Positions 27,913-37,074 of a DNA stretch of 64,000 bases are shown in pieces. Every line of letters begins with the position of its first letter. Position 1 is the stretch's first letter. The notes under the pieces are model-generated. The model was not told the origin of the DNA, did no database searches, and worked only from the letters and a program-made list of their open reading frames with translations. The position numbers and the translations under genes are program-made. Origin of the DNA: Sphingobacterium litopenaei (lineage in GTDB: Bacteria > Bacteroidota > Bacteroidia > Sphingobacteriales > Sphingobacteriaceae); NCBI RefSeq assembly GCF_014692495.1, contig NZ_JACOIJ010000011.1:42336-106335 (forward strand), given 5' to 3'.

Positions 27913-28446
27913 ATGCTAAAACACTTATTACTATTTATTACTTTTCTGCTTTCTTATTGCCAATCTCAGAACTATTCCTCGAGTACTGTTCCTTTTGAAG
28001 AGAATTTTGAACGGGAAATGTATCACAATCCCACCATATTCAAAGTAGATACTTTTGTGGATGGAGACACTTTTTGGGTATTAAATCATGAAGGAAATCG
28101 CGTGAAGATTCGTTTGATTGGAATAGATGCTCCCGAGAATAAATCCGTTTTCAATAAAAAGAAGCATCCGTTCGGTGCGCATGCTAAAGCATACGTGGAT
28201 AGTATACTGACTAGTAATCCTTATATCAAATTGACATTTGATATCGATTCTTTAGACCGATATGGAAGAACATTAGCCTATGCTTATCTTAATGACGGTA
28301 CCTTCCTAAATGAGAAGATAATTCGTGAAGGCTATGCTACCTTGATGACTATTCCGCCTAATATTACTTATGAGAATCTCTTTTATGAAGCGCAAGTATA
28401 TGCTAGAGAGCATGCATTAGGAATTTGGAAAGACAGTATTCAATAG
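27913..28446 (+). CDS. Secreted thermonuclease family protein (SNase-like)
   Basis: A 177-residue protein with an N-terminal export signal (LLLFITFLLSYC, possible lipobox Cys16) and a staphylococcal-nuclease domain. The diagnostic stretch is VDGDTFWVL followed by VKIRLIGIDAPE (metal Asp and catalytic Arg/Glu positions). The second catalytic region is DRYGRTLAYAYLNDG, followed by REGYATL. Such enzymes cut DNA and RNA outside the cytoplasm with calcium. It starts 32 bp after the VWA-like gene and probably belongs to the same transcript, though an independent promoter is possible. Confidence 0.9.
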   Translation: MLKHLLLFITFLLSYCQSQNYSSSTVPFEENFEREMYHNPTIFKVDTFVDGDTFWVLNHEGNRVKIRLIGIDAPENKSVFNKKKHPFGAHAKAYVDSILTSNPYIKLTFDIDSLDRYGRTLAYAYLNDGTFLNEKIIREGYATLMTIPPNITYENLFYEAQVYAREHALGIWKDSIQ

Positions 28447-28488
28447 CTATTGTTTTATTTTTCTTTTCTCTCTAACTTAGTTAGTATT

Positions 28489-28794
28489 ATGCCTATGATG
28501 ATAAAGAAAATACCGCTTGAAATATTAATATGGTTAGGAGCGTTTATTTGGCTTTATAATCTTCAGATAGATAAAGAAAGTATTTCGATTTGTCCAATTC
28601 ATGGACTGGGATTTAGTTGGTGTCCAGGTTGTGGGCTTGCTCGGTCAGTAAGTTTATTAATGCATGGACAGGTACATGCTTCCTTTAAAATGCATTGGTT
28701 GGGATTTCCTGTCTTTGCTGTTCTAATTTACCGCATAATTCAATTGACTAAAAATTATTTAACACTCATAAAACCTAAAAATGACACAATTTAA
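28489..28794 (+). CDS. DUF2752 family membrane protein
   Basis: A 101-residue protein from the ATG at 28489 (MPMMIKKIPLEI). The DUF2752 hallmark CPIHGLGFSWCPGCGLARS, with its CPGCG motif and three cysteines, is followed by a second hydrophobic segment (MHWLGFPVFAVLIYRII). It is a small inner-membrane protein of unknown role, with two to three helices. In Bacteroidota it usually sits next to a TM2-domain gene, as here (14-bp overlap). An upstream start at 28450 adds a hydrophobic run without family support. Confidence 0.85.
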   Translation: MPMMIKKIPLEILIWLGAFIWLYNLQIDKESISICPIHGLGFSWCPGCGLARSVSLLMHGQVHASFKMHWLGFPVFAVLIYRIIQLTKNYLTLIKPKNDTI

Positions 28795-29131
28795 TCCTTT
28801 CATACATTTAGATAATATCTCTAATGATGAATTAATCTACCTCAATCAAATCACGGCTAACCTTAATGAAACCCAATTGCGCAGTTTCGTACAAATCTAT
28901 GCCACTAGACGTAAAAAAGCTCAGGAAATTCTTATTTATACATTATTAGGCCTTATCATCATCGCTGGAGTGCAGCGCTTTGTATTGGGACAAATAGCTA
29001 TGGGAATCGTATATTTTCTAACAGGTGGTTTTTGTTTAATCGGTACTATTGTAGATTTAATTAATCACAAGAGTATGACGAACGAATACAATAGAAAAGT
29101 AGCCGGAGAAGTTATGCAGATTATTAGCTAA
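28781..29131 (+). CDS. TM2 domain-containing membrane protein
   Basis: A 116-residue protein. The cytoplasmic N-terminal about 50 residues are helical. The TM2 domain follows: two hydrophobic segments around residues 50-66 and 72-92, with GQIAMGIVYFLTGGFCLIGTIVDLI at the second. TM2 proteins have no settled function. Its start overlaps the DUF2752 gene by 14 bp, indicating coupling. It is convergent with the VOC gene at 29138, and no terminator hairpin is visible in the 6-bp gap. Confidence 0.85.
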   Translation: MTQFNPFIHLDNISNDELIYLNQITANLNETQLRSFVQIYATRRKKAQEILIYTLLGLIIIAGVQRFVLGQIAMGIVYFLTGGFCLIGTIVDLINHKSMTNEYNRKVAGEVMQIIS

Positions 29132-29137
29132 TCAACT

Positions 29138-29524
29138 TTATTTCTCATAAAATTCTAACGGTAAACAATCTGGGTCGGTAAAGAAAAAGAATCTGTTACC
29201 TGTTATCTCGTCTATGCGAATAGGTTCTGTGGGGATATTGTGCGCTTGAAGCTCAAAAGCTGATTGCTCGATATCATCCACTTCAAAAGCAAGATGTCTT
29301 AATCCTAAAGCTTCAGGATAAGAGGGGCGAGAAACGTAATCAGGAAAAGAAAAAAGCTCAATAATGTATTGACCATTTAGTGCTAAATCTAACTTGTAAG
29401 AATTTCGTGCCTCGCGAAAGGTTTCTTTCAAGATGTCTAAGCCTAAGATTTCAGTGTAGAAATGTTTAGACTTTGCGTAATCGCTTACAATTATTGCGAT
29501 ATGGTGTATTTTATTGAGCTTCAT
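29138..29524 (-). CDS. VOC family protein (YaeR/SMU1112c type)
   Basis: A 128-residue glyoxalase-fold protein. Metal ligands expected for the YaeR group are in place: His in IHHIAIIVSDY, Glu in YIIELFSF, His in LRHLAFEVDD and Glu in PLEFYEK. The reaction is unproven for this group. It follows the DUF72 gene by 3 bp in the same direction, so the two form an operon. Confidence 0.9.
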   Translation of the reverse strand: MKLNKIHHIAIIVSDYAKSKHFYTEILGLDILKETFREARNSYKLDLALNGQYIIELFSFPDYVSRPSYPEALGLRHLAFEVDDIEQSAFELQAHNIPTEPIRIDEITGNRFFFFTDPDCLPLEFYEK

Positions 29525-29527
29525 ATA

Positions 29528-30427
29528 TTAAAATAAAGTAGAGCCACCTTTTTTAGGATCGTCTGGTTTCTTGGGTATTGGAAGATTTGTTCCGATAGCT
29601 TTATTTAATTTTTCTATAAAATGTGCAGCTAGTAGAGGTGATTCTACTTCTACATTTTGGTGAATAAAGAAATATAATCGTCGTAACCCTGCTTTTTTCC
29701 ATTCGACAATGGTTTCAATCAACTCATCTAATCGCGTATAATCCGAATGGTGATTTGCTCCTACATAACGTACAAAAGCTGTCGGCGTAGTCAAGCGCAT
29801 ATGCATCATGTCGCGTCTTCCAGCAGTATCCACCAAAACATTGGTTTTGTTAGTTTCTTCCAACAGTTTATAGAATTTTTCTGCTACCTCTGGCTTAAAC
29901 CATTCTTCGTTACGTACCTCAACAGCTAAAGGATAGCCCTTAGGGAATTCTTTGAGGAATTTTTCTAATCTATCAAAGTCTTTCGGTTTGAAATTATCTA
30001 TAAGTTGCAAAAATGCCATTCCAAATTTGTCTTCAAAAAGCACGGTAGCATCCACAAATTCTTTTACTTTCTCATCCGTGTTCAAAAGCCTAGAAAAATG
30101 GCTAATGGATTGCGGAATTTTCGGAAAGAATTTGAAATCTTTCGGCGTTTTTTCACGCCAAGTTTCTACTTGCTGTTTGCTTGGGGAATTATAGAAAGTA
30201 GCATTTAACTCGATAGAATTGAATTGGGTCGAATAATAAGCCAGTTCATCTTTTGTACCTCTAGGATAAAAACCTTTTAGGTCAGTCTTATTCCATTTGG
30301 CACATCCCACATACACTTCCAACGGATTATCATTTTTATTTTCGTTCAATAAAGCAATAGTTTCCGGCGGTGTTGGAGGAATGGTAAAATCTATAATTGA
30401 AGGATCTGGTACTTGTCCGAATTTCAT
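29528..30427 (-). CDS. DUF72 (YecE-like) family protein
   Basis: A 299-residue TIM-barrel protein of the DUF72 family. The characteristic blocks are VYVGCAKWNKTDLKGFYPRG near residue 40, YYSTQFNSIELNATFYN, FLQLIDNFKPKDFDRLEKFL, and YFFIHQNVEVESPLLAA near 255. There is no signal peptide. The function is unknown although the family is widespread. It is the first gene of the pair with the VOC gene. Confidence 0.92.
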   Translation of the reverse strand: MKFGQVPDPSIIDFTIPPTPPETIALLNENKNDNPLEVYVGCAKWNKTDLKGFYPRGTKDELAYYSTQFNSIELNATFYNSPSKQQVETWREKTPKDFKFFPKIPQSISHFSRLLNTDEKVKEFVDATVLFEDKFGMAFLQLIDNFKPKDFDRLEKFLKEFPKGYPLAVEVRNEEWFKPEVAEKFYKLLEETNKTNVLVDTAGRRDMMHMRLTTPTAFVRYVGANHHSDYTRLDELIETIVEWKKAGLRRLYFFIHQNVEVESPLLAAHFIEKLNKAIGTNLPIPKKPDDPKKGGSTLF

Positions 30428-30621
30428 ATCTCTAATATTTACCTAAAGATAGGTTAAAGCTTTTTTATATTCAAAATCACATCGATATTCTTATGTTTTG
30501 CTCATCTTATCACACTTTTTTCTCCAAGAAAAGTTTTATTTGAGTTTTCGTAAACAATCTAATCGTTAATCTAGTTATATTACTAGATATTATTTATATT
30601 GATTGATGTTAAACAATATCT

Positions 30622-31503
30622 ATGTATAAAAGCAGTTTCATTAATTTTTTAAAGTACGAGAAGCTTTATTCAGCACATACCATTACGGCCTATGATACAG
30701 AAGTGCAATCGTATTTAGATTTTCTAGAAGCTGAGGGAATGCCTTTCGAAGAGGTAGATTATAAATTTTGCCGCTATTACTTCGCTACGATGAAGGAAAA
30801 AGGAAAAACAGCTACTTCGGTGAACCGTGCTATTTCTGTTCTTAAATCATATTATAAATATCTTCAGCGTGAATCTTTATCTACTAGCAATCCGGTTCAT
30901 TTGATTAAAGCCTTGAAAGTAGGAAAGAAGTTGCCTGTTGTTGTAGAGAAGGAGAAAATGACGGTGCTGTTAGAACAGATGGAAGATATGGAAGATTCAT
31001 TCGAAAATAGCCGAGATTTTATAATAGTAGAATTACTGTTTGGAACAGGGATACGTTTAGCGGAATTGTTAGAAATAAAAGAGCGGGATATTGACTTTTT
31101 CAATAAAAAAATCCTTATATTAGGTAAGAGGAACAAATTAAGGTTTGTTCCGATGTATTCAACATTGATCCATGAACTTAAACAGTATTTAGAAAAGAAA
31201 AAAGAAAGTAAACTACAAAATAATTCAGAGCATTTGATCGTTACAAAAGAAGGGAAGAAAGCTTATCCTAAACTGGTATATCGAGTGGTAAATAAATATC
31301 TAAGTATGATAACATCGCAACAAAAACGAAGTCCACATATATTAAGACATAGTTTTGCTACATCACTGCTAGATAACGGAGCTGATCTGAACGCGATTAA
31401 AGAGTTATTAGGACATGCAGGATTGTCTGCCACGCAGATTTACACACACAATTCTGTAGAACGATTAAAAAATATTTATAAACAAGCACATCCAAAAGCT
31501 TAA
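30622..31503 (+). CDS. Tyrosine recombinase XerC/XerD type
   Basis: A 293-residue site-specific recombinase for chromosome dimer resolution. The SAM-like N-terminal domain covers residues 1-90. The catalytic set is Arg145 (GTGIRLAEL), His239, Arg242 (PHILRHSFAT), His265 (LLGHAGLSATQIYTH) and nucleophile Tyr274. The context with the hibernation factor gene 14 bp downstream is the conserved Bacteroidota arrangement, so this is the housekeeping enzyme rather than a phage integrase. Which Xer paralogue it is cannot be told from the sequence alone. Confidence 0.93.
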   Translation: MYKSSFINFLKYEKLYSAHTITAYDTEVQSYLDFLEAEGMPFEEVDYKFCRYYFATMKEKGKTATSVNRAISVLKSYYKYLQRESLSTSNPVHLIKALKVGKKLPVVVEKEKMTVLLEQMEDMEDSFENSRDFIIVELLFGTGIRLAELLEIKERDIDFFNKKILILGKRNKLRFVPMYSTLIHELKQYLEKKKESKLQNNSEHLIVTKEGKKAYPKLVYRVVNKYLSMITSQQKRSPHILRHSFATSLLDNGADLNAIKELLGHAGLSATQIYTHNSVERLKNIYKQAHPKA

Positions 31504-31517
31504 AAAAGGAGGAAAAC

Positions 31518-31859
31518 ATGAACGTAACTGTGCAATCAATTAAATTCAATGCTGATCAAAAATTGATCGATTTTATTAAAAGAAAAACTGCGAAATTAGA
31601 GCAATTTTTGGATAATATCATTGAAGGGGTATGTTACTTACGACTAGAAAATGTGGAAGATGAAGCCAACAAAATTGTGGAATTGAAATTTAATATTCCA
31701 GGAACACAGTTATTCGCTAAAGCTCAGGCGAAAAGCTTCGAAGAGGCAACTGATGTTGCAGTCGAATCCTTAAGAAGACAGATTAACAAGCATAAAACGA
31801 AGACTCGTACAGCAGTTAGTAATCACAAAGAACTGTTGTCAAGCGAAGAAGAGTTTTAG
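31518..31859 (+). CDS. raiA: Ribosome hibernation promoting factor (HPF/RaiA family)
   Basis: A 113-residue short-form hibernation factor (MNVTVQSIKFNADQKLIDFIKRKTAKLEQFL). The beta-alpha-beta-beta-beta-alpha pattern ends in KAQAKSFEEATDVAVESLRRQINKHK, with the basic face that binds 16S rRNA between the subunits. The C-terminal dimerisation domain of long HPF is absent. A full AAAGGAGG Shine-Dalgarno (31505-31512) lies 5 nt before the ATG. That is rare in this window and may mark translation under special conditions. It is followed by a terminator. Confidence 0.94.
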   Translation: MNVTVQSIKFNADQKLIDFIKRKTAKLEQFLDNIIEGVCYLRLENVEDEANKIVELKFNIPGTQLFAKAQAKSFEEATDVAVESLRRQINKHKTKTRTAVSNHKELLSSEEEF

Positions 31860-31883
31860 TTTTTTAAATAAATGATTTATAGG

Positions 31884-31915
31884 AAAGGGATGTTGAAGAA
31901 ACATCCCTTTTTCTA
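31884..31915 (+). terminator. Terminator after raiA
   Basis: Stem AAAGGGATGTT/AACATCCCTTT (31884-31894, 31900-31910) with a short loop, followed by TTTTTCTATTTTA. Confidence 0.85.
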
Positions 31916-31931
31916 TTTTATAAAGTTTGTG

Positions 31932-32420
31932 CTATTTGGAAAAACTAAATGTTAATCTATCGTATAGTAAATCTTCTTCAGAAGGATTAAACAGTTTCAT
32001 TCCAGATTTTATACATACTTTTTGTGATGCTACATTATTAGAGTACATTCTTGCAAAAACTTTTGCGGCATGCAAATGATTAATACAGTAATCTATTAAT
32101 TCTGAACAAATCAGCGTTCCGAAACCTTTACCCCAAAACTTTTGATCTATTATAAAGCCAATTTCATAGCAGTTTAATTCAGGATAATTAAAAATGGAAG
32201 CTTCCCCTAGAAAGTTATTATTCAAAGTTTTAACGATGTGAATTCCTATACTATCCTTTTGAAATTTTGAGATTTTTTCAGCGACAGATTCAACTTCCCA
32301 AATTTGTGATGAATTAGGAATATATTTCATTACTTCAGCATTGTTATATAAATTTCGTAATGAAATTATATCCTCTTTGGTTGGAGGAGAGATAATAAAA
32401 AGGCTATTTTTAATAAACAT
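31932..32420 (-). CDS. GNAT family N-acetyltransferase
   Basis: A 162-residue acetyltransferase of the RimJ/RimL-like type. The conserved features are SLRNLYNNAEVMKYIPN at the start, the acetyl-CoA loop FWGKGFGTLICSELIDYCINH near residue 95-115, and the closing AKVFARMYSNNVASQKVCIKSGMKL. The acceptor (protein N-terminus or small amine) is unknown. It lies 6 bp after the ZIP transporter gene. Confidence 0.9.
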   Translation of the reverse strand: MFIKNSLFIISPPTKEDIISLRNLYNNAEVMKYIPNSSQIWEVESVAEKISKFQKDSIGIHIVKTLNNNFLGEASIFNYPELNCYEIGFIIDQKFWGKGFGTLICSELIDYCINHLHAAKVFARMYSNNVASQKVCIKSGMKLFNPSEEDLLYDRLTFSFSK

Positions 32421-32426
32421 ATCTGG

Positions 32427-33245
32427 CTAACCTAAAGCAACATCTAAGGTCATCATAAGGATAAATCCAAAAATAAATCCTAGCGTAGCTAAATCGGAAC
32501 TTTTATTTTGCTGAGATTCTGGAATAACTTCCTCTATTACTACAAATATCATCGCTCCAGCTGCAAAAGAAAGGGCATAAGGTAATATAGGCGCAAAGAA
32601 AGTAACTGCGAAAGCACCTAAAACTCCTGCCATAGGTTCTACAATAGCTGAAGCTTGGCCGTAGAAAAAACTCTTTCGTCGGGATAAGCCCATTCTTCGT
32701 AAAGGCATAGCGACCGCAATTCCTTCAGGAAAATTCTGTAAACCAATACCAACAGCCAAGGCTGTAGCTCCAGCAATACTCGCTTCAGGTATACCTGCTG
32801 CAACACCTCCAAACAAAACCCCCACAGCCAATCCTTCTGGGATGTTATGCAACGTGATAGCTAGAATCATTAAAGTAGTTCTTTGCCAAGGAGTTTTTAC
32901 ACCTTCTACTTGCTGAAAGTTGTGGTGTAAATGGGGCAGAATCTTATCAATACTATACAAGAAACCTGCGCCTAGCAGAAAACCAATTATAGTCGGAACC
33001 ATTTGTGTAAAGCCTGTTCCTTCACTCATATTAATCGATGGAATCAAAAGACTCCACACACTCGCAGCAACCATGACTCCGCCAGTAAAACCGAGCATGG
33101 TATCCATGATATTTTTATTGTAACTTTTGAAAAAGAACACAAATGCAGAACCCAAAGCTGTTACAGACCACGTGAATAGGGTAGCATATAATGCAGCGGT
33201 AATAGGATTGATACTTTCTAAATAGGTTATGACTGAATCTAGCAT
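32427..33245 (-). CDS. ZIP family metal transporter
   Basis: A 272-residue inner-membrane transporter with eight predicted helices. The metal-binding pair of the family is present: HNIPEGLAVGVLFGG in helix IV (near 133) and NFPEGIAVAMPL in helix V (near 172). A His-containing loop (PHLHHNFQQVE) precedes it. It imports zinc or other divalent cations, like ZupT/GufA. It is the first gene of the pair with the acetyltransferase. The length is normal for the GufA branch. Confidence 0.92.
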   Translation of the reverse strand: MLDSVITYLESINPITAALYATLFTWSVTALGSAFVFFFKSYNKNIMDTMLGFTGGVMVAASVWSLLIPSINMSEGTGFTQMVPTIIGFLLGAGFLYSIDKILPHLHHNFQQVEGVKTPWQRTTLMILAITLHNIPEGLAVGVLFGGVAAGIPEASIAGATALAVGIGLQNFPEGIAVAMPLRRMGLSRRKSFFYGQASAIVEPMAGVLGAFAVTFFAPILPYALSFAAGAMIFVVIEEVIPESQQNKSSDLATLGFIFGFILMMTLDVALG

Positions 33246-33429
33246 TTATCGTTTCTTAGTTTTTGTTTGACGTCCATAAAGATACAATTCGCCTAATAAA
33301 TTTCACAAATAGAAGTGAGTTAGATAAATAAAATATTTAAAACCTGTTTAATTTTAAAAAATATGGCATGTTGAGCTAGCCTAAACATCACGAAAGCTTG
33401 TGCAGATTAATTTTTATATAGACATAGAA

Positions 33430-33457
33430 AATCCCCTCCAAAACATTGCAGGGGATT
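33430..33457 (-). terminator. Terminator after the GH3 gene
   Basis: AATCCCCT/AGGGGATT arms (33430-33437, 33450-33457). On the minus strand they are followed by TTTTCTATG. It lies 26 bp after the GH3 stop. The rest of 33246-33429 holds nothing recognisable. Confidence 0.7.
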
Positions 33458-33482
33458 AGCATTATGATACGATTGTGTTATG

Positions 33483-35681
33483 TTAATTAAGAACGAATTT
33501 AGCTTCTTTGTCCGCTACTTTTAACTGAAAATCACCAGCTTCTAATAGGCGCTTTCCTGTAGCGTCAGGAAATGACAAATCACGGGTAGGATCTATTTCA
33601 AAAGTGTAAGTCACCATTTCTCCAGCTTTAATTAGTTTCTTCTCAAAGTGTTTAAGTTCTTTCACTGGTCTGGAAATAGAGGAATGCCAATCACGGATAA
33701 ACCAATGTACTGTCTCTAAACCATCTTTTTTACCTGTATTTTTTACGGTTATAGAAGCTACTAGTTTATCCGATTTATTGATATTATCTTTTGACAGTTT
33801 GATATCGCTGTACTCGAAGGTGGTATAGCTCAAGCTATATGCAAATGGATATAGTGGCCCTTGTTGTACATCCTGATAATGTCCTTGATATACACGCGCT
33901 GATTGTCTATGATTATAATATATTGGGATTTGTCCTGTAGAATAAGGAAACGTAATTGGTAATTTACCAGATGGGTTAATTCTGCCTGAAAGTATGCCTG
34001 CTAATGGAGCACTTCCAGCAGTACCAGGTTGCCATATCGCAATAATACCATCTACCAATGGCTCGATGAGTGCTAATTCTATCGGTCTACCGCTTGAGAA
34101 TACCAATATTATTTTTTTACCAGTAGTAGCGATATGCTTTATTAAGTCTTCTTGGATTTGAGGTAAAGCTAAGGATGAGCGTGATGCATTTTCGCCACTC
34201 CAACCAGCTTTTTCTCCCAAATAAAGAACTACTATATCTGATTTCAAAGCTGCTTGGTACGCAGCATCAAATTCGGACTTGTCATCGCCTTCAAAATCAC
34301 AACCGCGTACATATTCAAAATTGACATTAGACCCAAATTCTTTGATCATACCCTCATAAAAAGGTACTACATCTTTCGTTTTTCCAAAACCTCTCCATGA
34401 TCCCATTACGTGATCATTGTCTTTTGCAAATGGTCCGATAAGCGCGATATTTTTAACAGATTCTAGTGGTAAAACTTGATCTTTATTTTTTAATAATACC
34501 ATCGTTTCTTCGGCATACTTTTCTACGGTCTTAATATCTTCTGGTAATAAAAATCGTTTATCATCTGGCAAGACATGGACATAAGGTTTCTCAAATAAAC
34601 CCAATTCAAACTTCAATTTTAATATTCTACGAACCGCATCATCAATTTGAGCAATGGTTATTTTTTTCTCTTTTACCAATTCTTCCAGGTGTCGGCCGTA
34701 AATATTGTCCACCATATCCACATCCGTAGTTGCCAAAAATGCTTTTAAACCAGCTTCTTTATCATCCTTTGCTACACCTTGACTTTTTAATTGATCTATA
34801 CCATACCAATCCGATACAATTAAGCCATTGAAACCTAATTGTGTACGTAATACATCTTTTAGCCAATGTGTATTGGCAGTAGAAGGAATACCACTAATAT
34901 CATTGAAAGAACTCATCAAAGTGGCTGCTCCAGCATTGATCGTAGCAATATATGGGGGTATATAAGTTTCCCAGATAGATTGCGGAGAAATATCTGTATA
35001 GACATAATCACGACCTCCTTCACTATGGCTATAACCGATATAGTGTTTTAGACATGCTGCTACGTGTAAGCTATCATAGGGTTGAGTACCCTGATAGCCT
35101 AATATCGTCGCCACACTAAATTGTGCATTGGTATAGGGATCTTCACCATAACCTTCAGATACGCGACCCCAACGAGGATCGTAAGCCACATCAATCATAG
35201 GAGAGAAGGTCCATTCAATACCACCTAATCTTGACTCTTTGGCTGCTATTGCAGAAGCCTTCTTAGCCAGATCTAAATTCCAAGACGCAGCCTGACCAAG
35301 GGGAATAGGATAAATTGTTTTGTAACCGTGTATGACATCAAAAGCAAACAAAATGGGAATTCCCAATCTAGACTCTTCTACAGCTTTCTTTTGTATTTTA
35401 TTTCTGAATACAGGATCCGAACTCGAAAAAATTAAAGAACCTACTTCTGGAGAAAGCTCGTTGACCGATTTTTCGATGTTGTTGGGGTTATCTTTATCGC
35501 CTTCGGTGTATTGATTCAATTGCATGATTTTCTCTTTGAGCGTCATACGCTTCAATAAATCTTCAACACGTTTCTGAACTGGCGCCTTAGCATTTTTATA
35601 TACTTCCTGAGCATCAACGGATTGAAACAGCAGAAAAGAAATAAAAAATAAACATACTGGTTTTAGTTGATTTACTTTCAT
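33483..35681 (-). CDS. bglX: Periplasmic beta-glucosidase, glycoside hydrolase family 3
   Basis: A 732-residue secreted enzyme (signal peptide to about residue 24, SVDAQ). The GH3 N-terminal barrel has the conserved KHYIGYSHSEGGRDY and nucleophile Asp291 in GLIVSDWYGID. The GH3 C-terminal domain contains GSWRGFGK and LGEKAGWSGENASRSSLALP. The fibronectin III-like domain at the end (DKLVASITVKNTGKKDGLETV) is standard. It releases glucose from beta-linked oligosaccharides in the periplasm. It stands alone with its own terminator; the Sus-type locus begins beyond another terminator upstream. Confidence 0.96.
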   Translation of the reverse strand: MKVNQLKPVCLFFISFLLFQSVDAQEVYKNAKAPVQKRVEDLLKRMTLKEKIMQLNQYTEGDKDNPNNIEKSVNELSPEVGSLIFSSSDPVFRNKIQKKAVEESRLGIPILFAFDVIHGYKTIYPIPLGQAASWNLDLAKKASAIAAKESRLGGIEWTFSPMIDVAYDPRWGRVSEGYGEDPYTNAQFSVATILGYQGTQPYDSLHVAACLKHYIGYSHSEGGRDYVYTDISPQSIWETYIPPYIATINAGAATLMSSFNDISGIPSTANTHWLKDVLRTQLGFNGLIVSDWYGIDQLKSQGVAKDDKEAGLKAFLATTDVDMVDNIYGRHLEELVKEKKITIAQIDDAVRRILKLKFELGLFEKPYVHVLPDDKRFLLPEDIKTVEKYAEETMVLLKNKDQVLPLESVKNIALIGPFAKDNDHVMGSWRGFGKTKDVVPFYEGMIKEFGSNVNFEYVRGCDFEGDDKSEFDAAYQAALKSDIVVLYLGEKAGWSGENASRSSLALPQIQEDLIKHIATTGKKIILVFSSGRPIELALIEPLVDGIIAIWQPGTAGSAPLAGILSGRINPSGKLPITFPYSTGQIPIYYNHRQSARVYQGHYQDVQQGPLYPFAYSLSYTTFEYSDIKLSKDNINKSDKLVASITVKNTGKKDGLETVHWFIRDWHSSISRPVKELKHFEKKLIKAGEMVTYTFEIDPTRDLSFPDATGKRLLEAGDFQLKVADKEAKFVLN

Positions 35682-35865
35682 TAAGCTACAAATAGTTTAG
35701 TTTAATTAAATAATTAGGTTGTTTAATTTACTAAGGTAATTTAATTTGTTTTAAACAAGAAATTTTGCTATTTAAAGTTTATGATTATTTTGTTGTAGCT
35801 TAATATTAAAGTGCTGGTTATTGTCTTTTCGGAAATCCAGGAAATTGTATTTCTCATAAAATAAA

Positions 35866-35900
35866 AATCCTCGTAATATGCTTAGCATATTACGGGGATT
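35866..35900 (-). terminator. Terminator of the SusCD operon
   Basis: A 17-bp stem (35866-35882 and 35884-35900; one G-T-type mismatch) on the minus strand is followed by T-rich sequence (TTTTATTTTATG). It lies 22 bp after the stop of the TlpA-like gene and closes the operon. Confidence 0.85.
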
Positions 35901-35921
35901 GAATGAATAATATATGAATTA

Positions 35922-37055
35922 CTATTTAATATATTCAGCTAGTACTTTGTGTAGGTTTTCTTGTTTTAGATTAATAGCCACAATCTTTCCTGTAGGGTCG
36001 ATAAGGTAGTTTTGAGGAACACCGCGAACCCCATAAAGCACTGCTGCATCGTTTCTCCATCCTTTAAGATCAGCTGCATGAATCCAAGGCAAGTCATCAT
36101 CTTTGATAGCTTGTAGCCAAGCTTCTCTGCCGTTATTATCATCGATTGAGATTGCAAAAACTTCTAGGCCTTTTGGTTTAAAGTTGATATAAGCTTTCTT
36201 GAGATTTGGATTCTCTGCACGACATGGACTACACCAGCTCGCCCAAAAATCCAAAAGAACGAACTTTCCTTTAAAGTCTGACAATTGCACCATCTTGCCC
36301 TGTTGATCAGGTTGTGCAAAGTTTGGTGCCATACTTCCAATAACAATATTTTTATCTGCATATATTCTGGCAGCCAATTCTTTTCCTCTAGAGGAATTCT
36401 GCAAAGATTTATTTAAGTCTAAGAAAATAGTTTCGATAATCTTTGTACCTCTTTTGTTTGCTACTTCAGTTAAGGCATCAACCGCAAAAATCGAATTCGG
36501 ATTTTGCTTGGCAAACATAAGTTGTTGATCGTTTCTTTTATCGAATTTTTCATCAAATTTTTGTTTTATTGCGGCATATTGTTCGTTTTTATCCACAGCA
36601 TCTTCAGGCACAGCGGAAAAGGCTGCATTACCTTGGTCGATAATATCCATAAAGTCGCCACCGATAAAGTTGATGTATTGCACAAAAGATTCATGAAGAG
36701 GGGATTTTGTTATCGCAACTTTTTTAAGGGACTCCGTAATATTGAAGTTGTAATTTTCATTTCCTATGTAAAAATATAAACGGTCTCCTGTATTTTGTGT
36801 GCGGAGTTTGCCTAAGCCTTGCGTGTCCAAAATCATACGTGCGTAATTGGGCTCGTCTACTTCACCTTTAAACGTAAATTTTCCTTGTTTGATAACGGTA
36901 GAATCAGAGAAGGAATAGCCATCGCGCTGATAGTCTAAATATAATTTACTGCCTTCAAATTGTTTAGCAGCTTTACCCTGAATAACAAAGCCGTTTTGTC
37001 CAAATACGCTTACATTAAATAGGATGGATGCGAGTATTATATATATAAATTTCAT
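35922..37055 (-). CDS. TlpA-like thiol-disulfide oxidoreductase with DUF4369 domain
   Basis: A 377-residue exported protein with a signal peptide to about residue 19. An N-terminal DUF4369 domain (GFVIQGKAAKQFEGSKLYLDY) is followed by a helical linker. The C-terminal AhpC/TlpA thioredoxin domain has catalytic Cys275 and Cys278 (WASWCSPCRAENPN) and the cis-Pro region GVRGVPQNYLID. It acts in the periplasm on disulfides. It is the last gene of the SusC-SusD-DUF4843-PKD-like run, 19 bp after the previous gene, which is a common Bacteroidota arrangement. Confidence 0.94.
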   Translation of the reverse strand: MKFIYIILASILFNVSVFGQNGFVIQGKAAKQFEGSKLYLDYQRDGYSFSDSTVIKQGKFTFKGEVDEPNYARMILDTQGLGKLRTQNTGDRLYFYIGNENYNFNITESLKKVAITKSPLHESFVQYINFIGGDFMDIIDQGNAAFSAVPEDAVDKNEQYAAIKQKFDEKFDKRNDQQLMFAKQNPNSIFAVDALTEVANKRGTKIIETIFLDLNKSLQNSSRGKELAARIYADKNIVIGSMAPNFAQPDQQGKMVQLSDFKGKFVLLDFWASWCSPCRAENPNLKKAYINFKPKGLEVFAISIDDNNGREAWLQAIKDDDLPWIHAADLKGWRNDAAVLYGVRGVPQNYLIDPTGKIVAINLKQENLHKVLAEYIK

Positions 37056-37074
37056 GTTTCTAATTTTTAAAAGT

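Noticed and set aside
30622..31503. Phage or island integrase
   Set aside because: The gene lies in the conserved housekeeping pair with the hibernation factor, and no attachment site or tRNA is adjacent.
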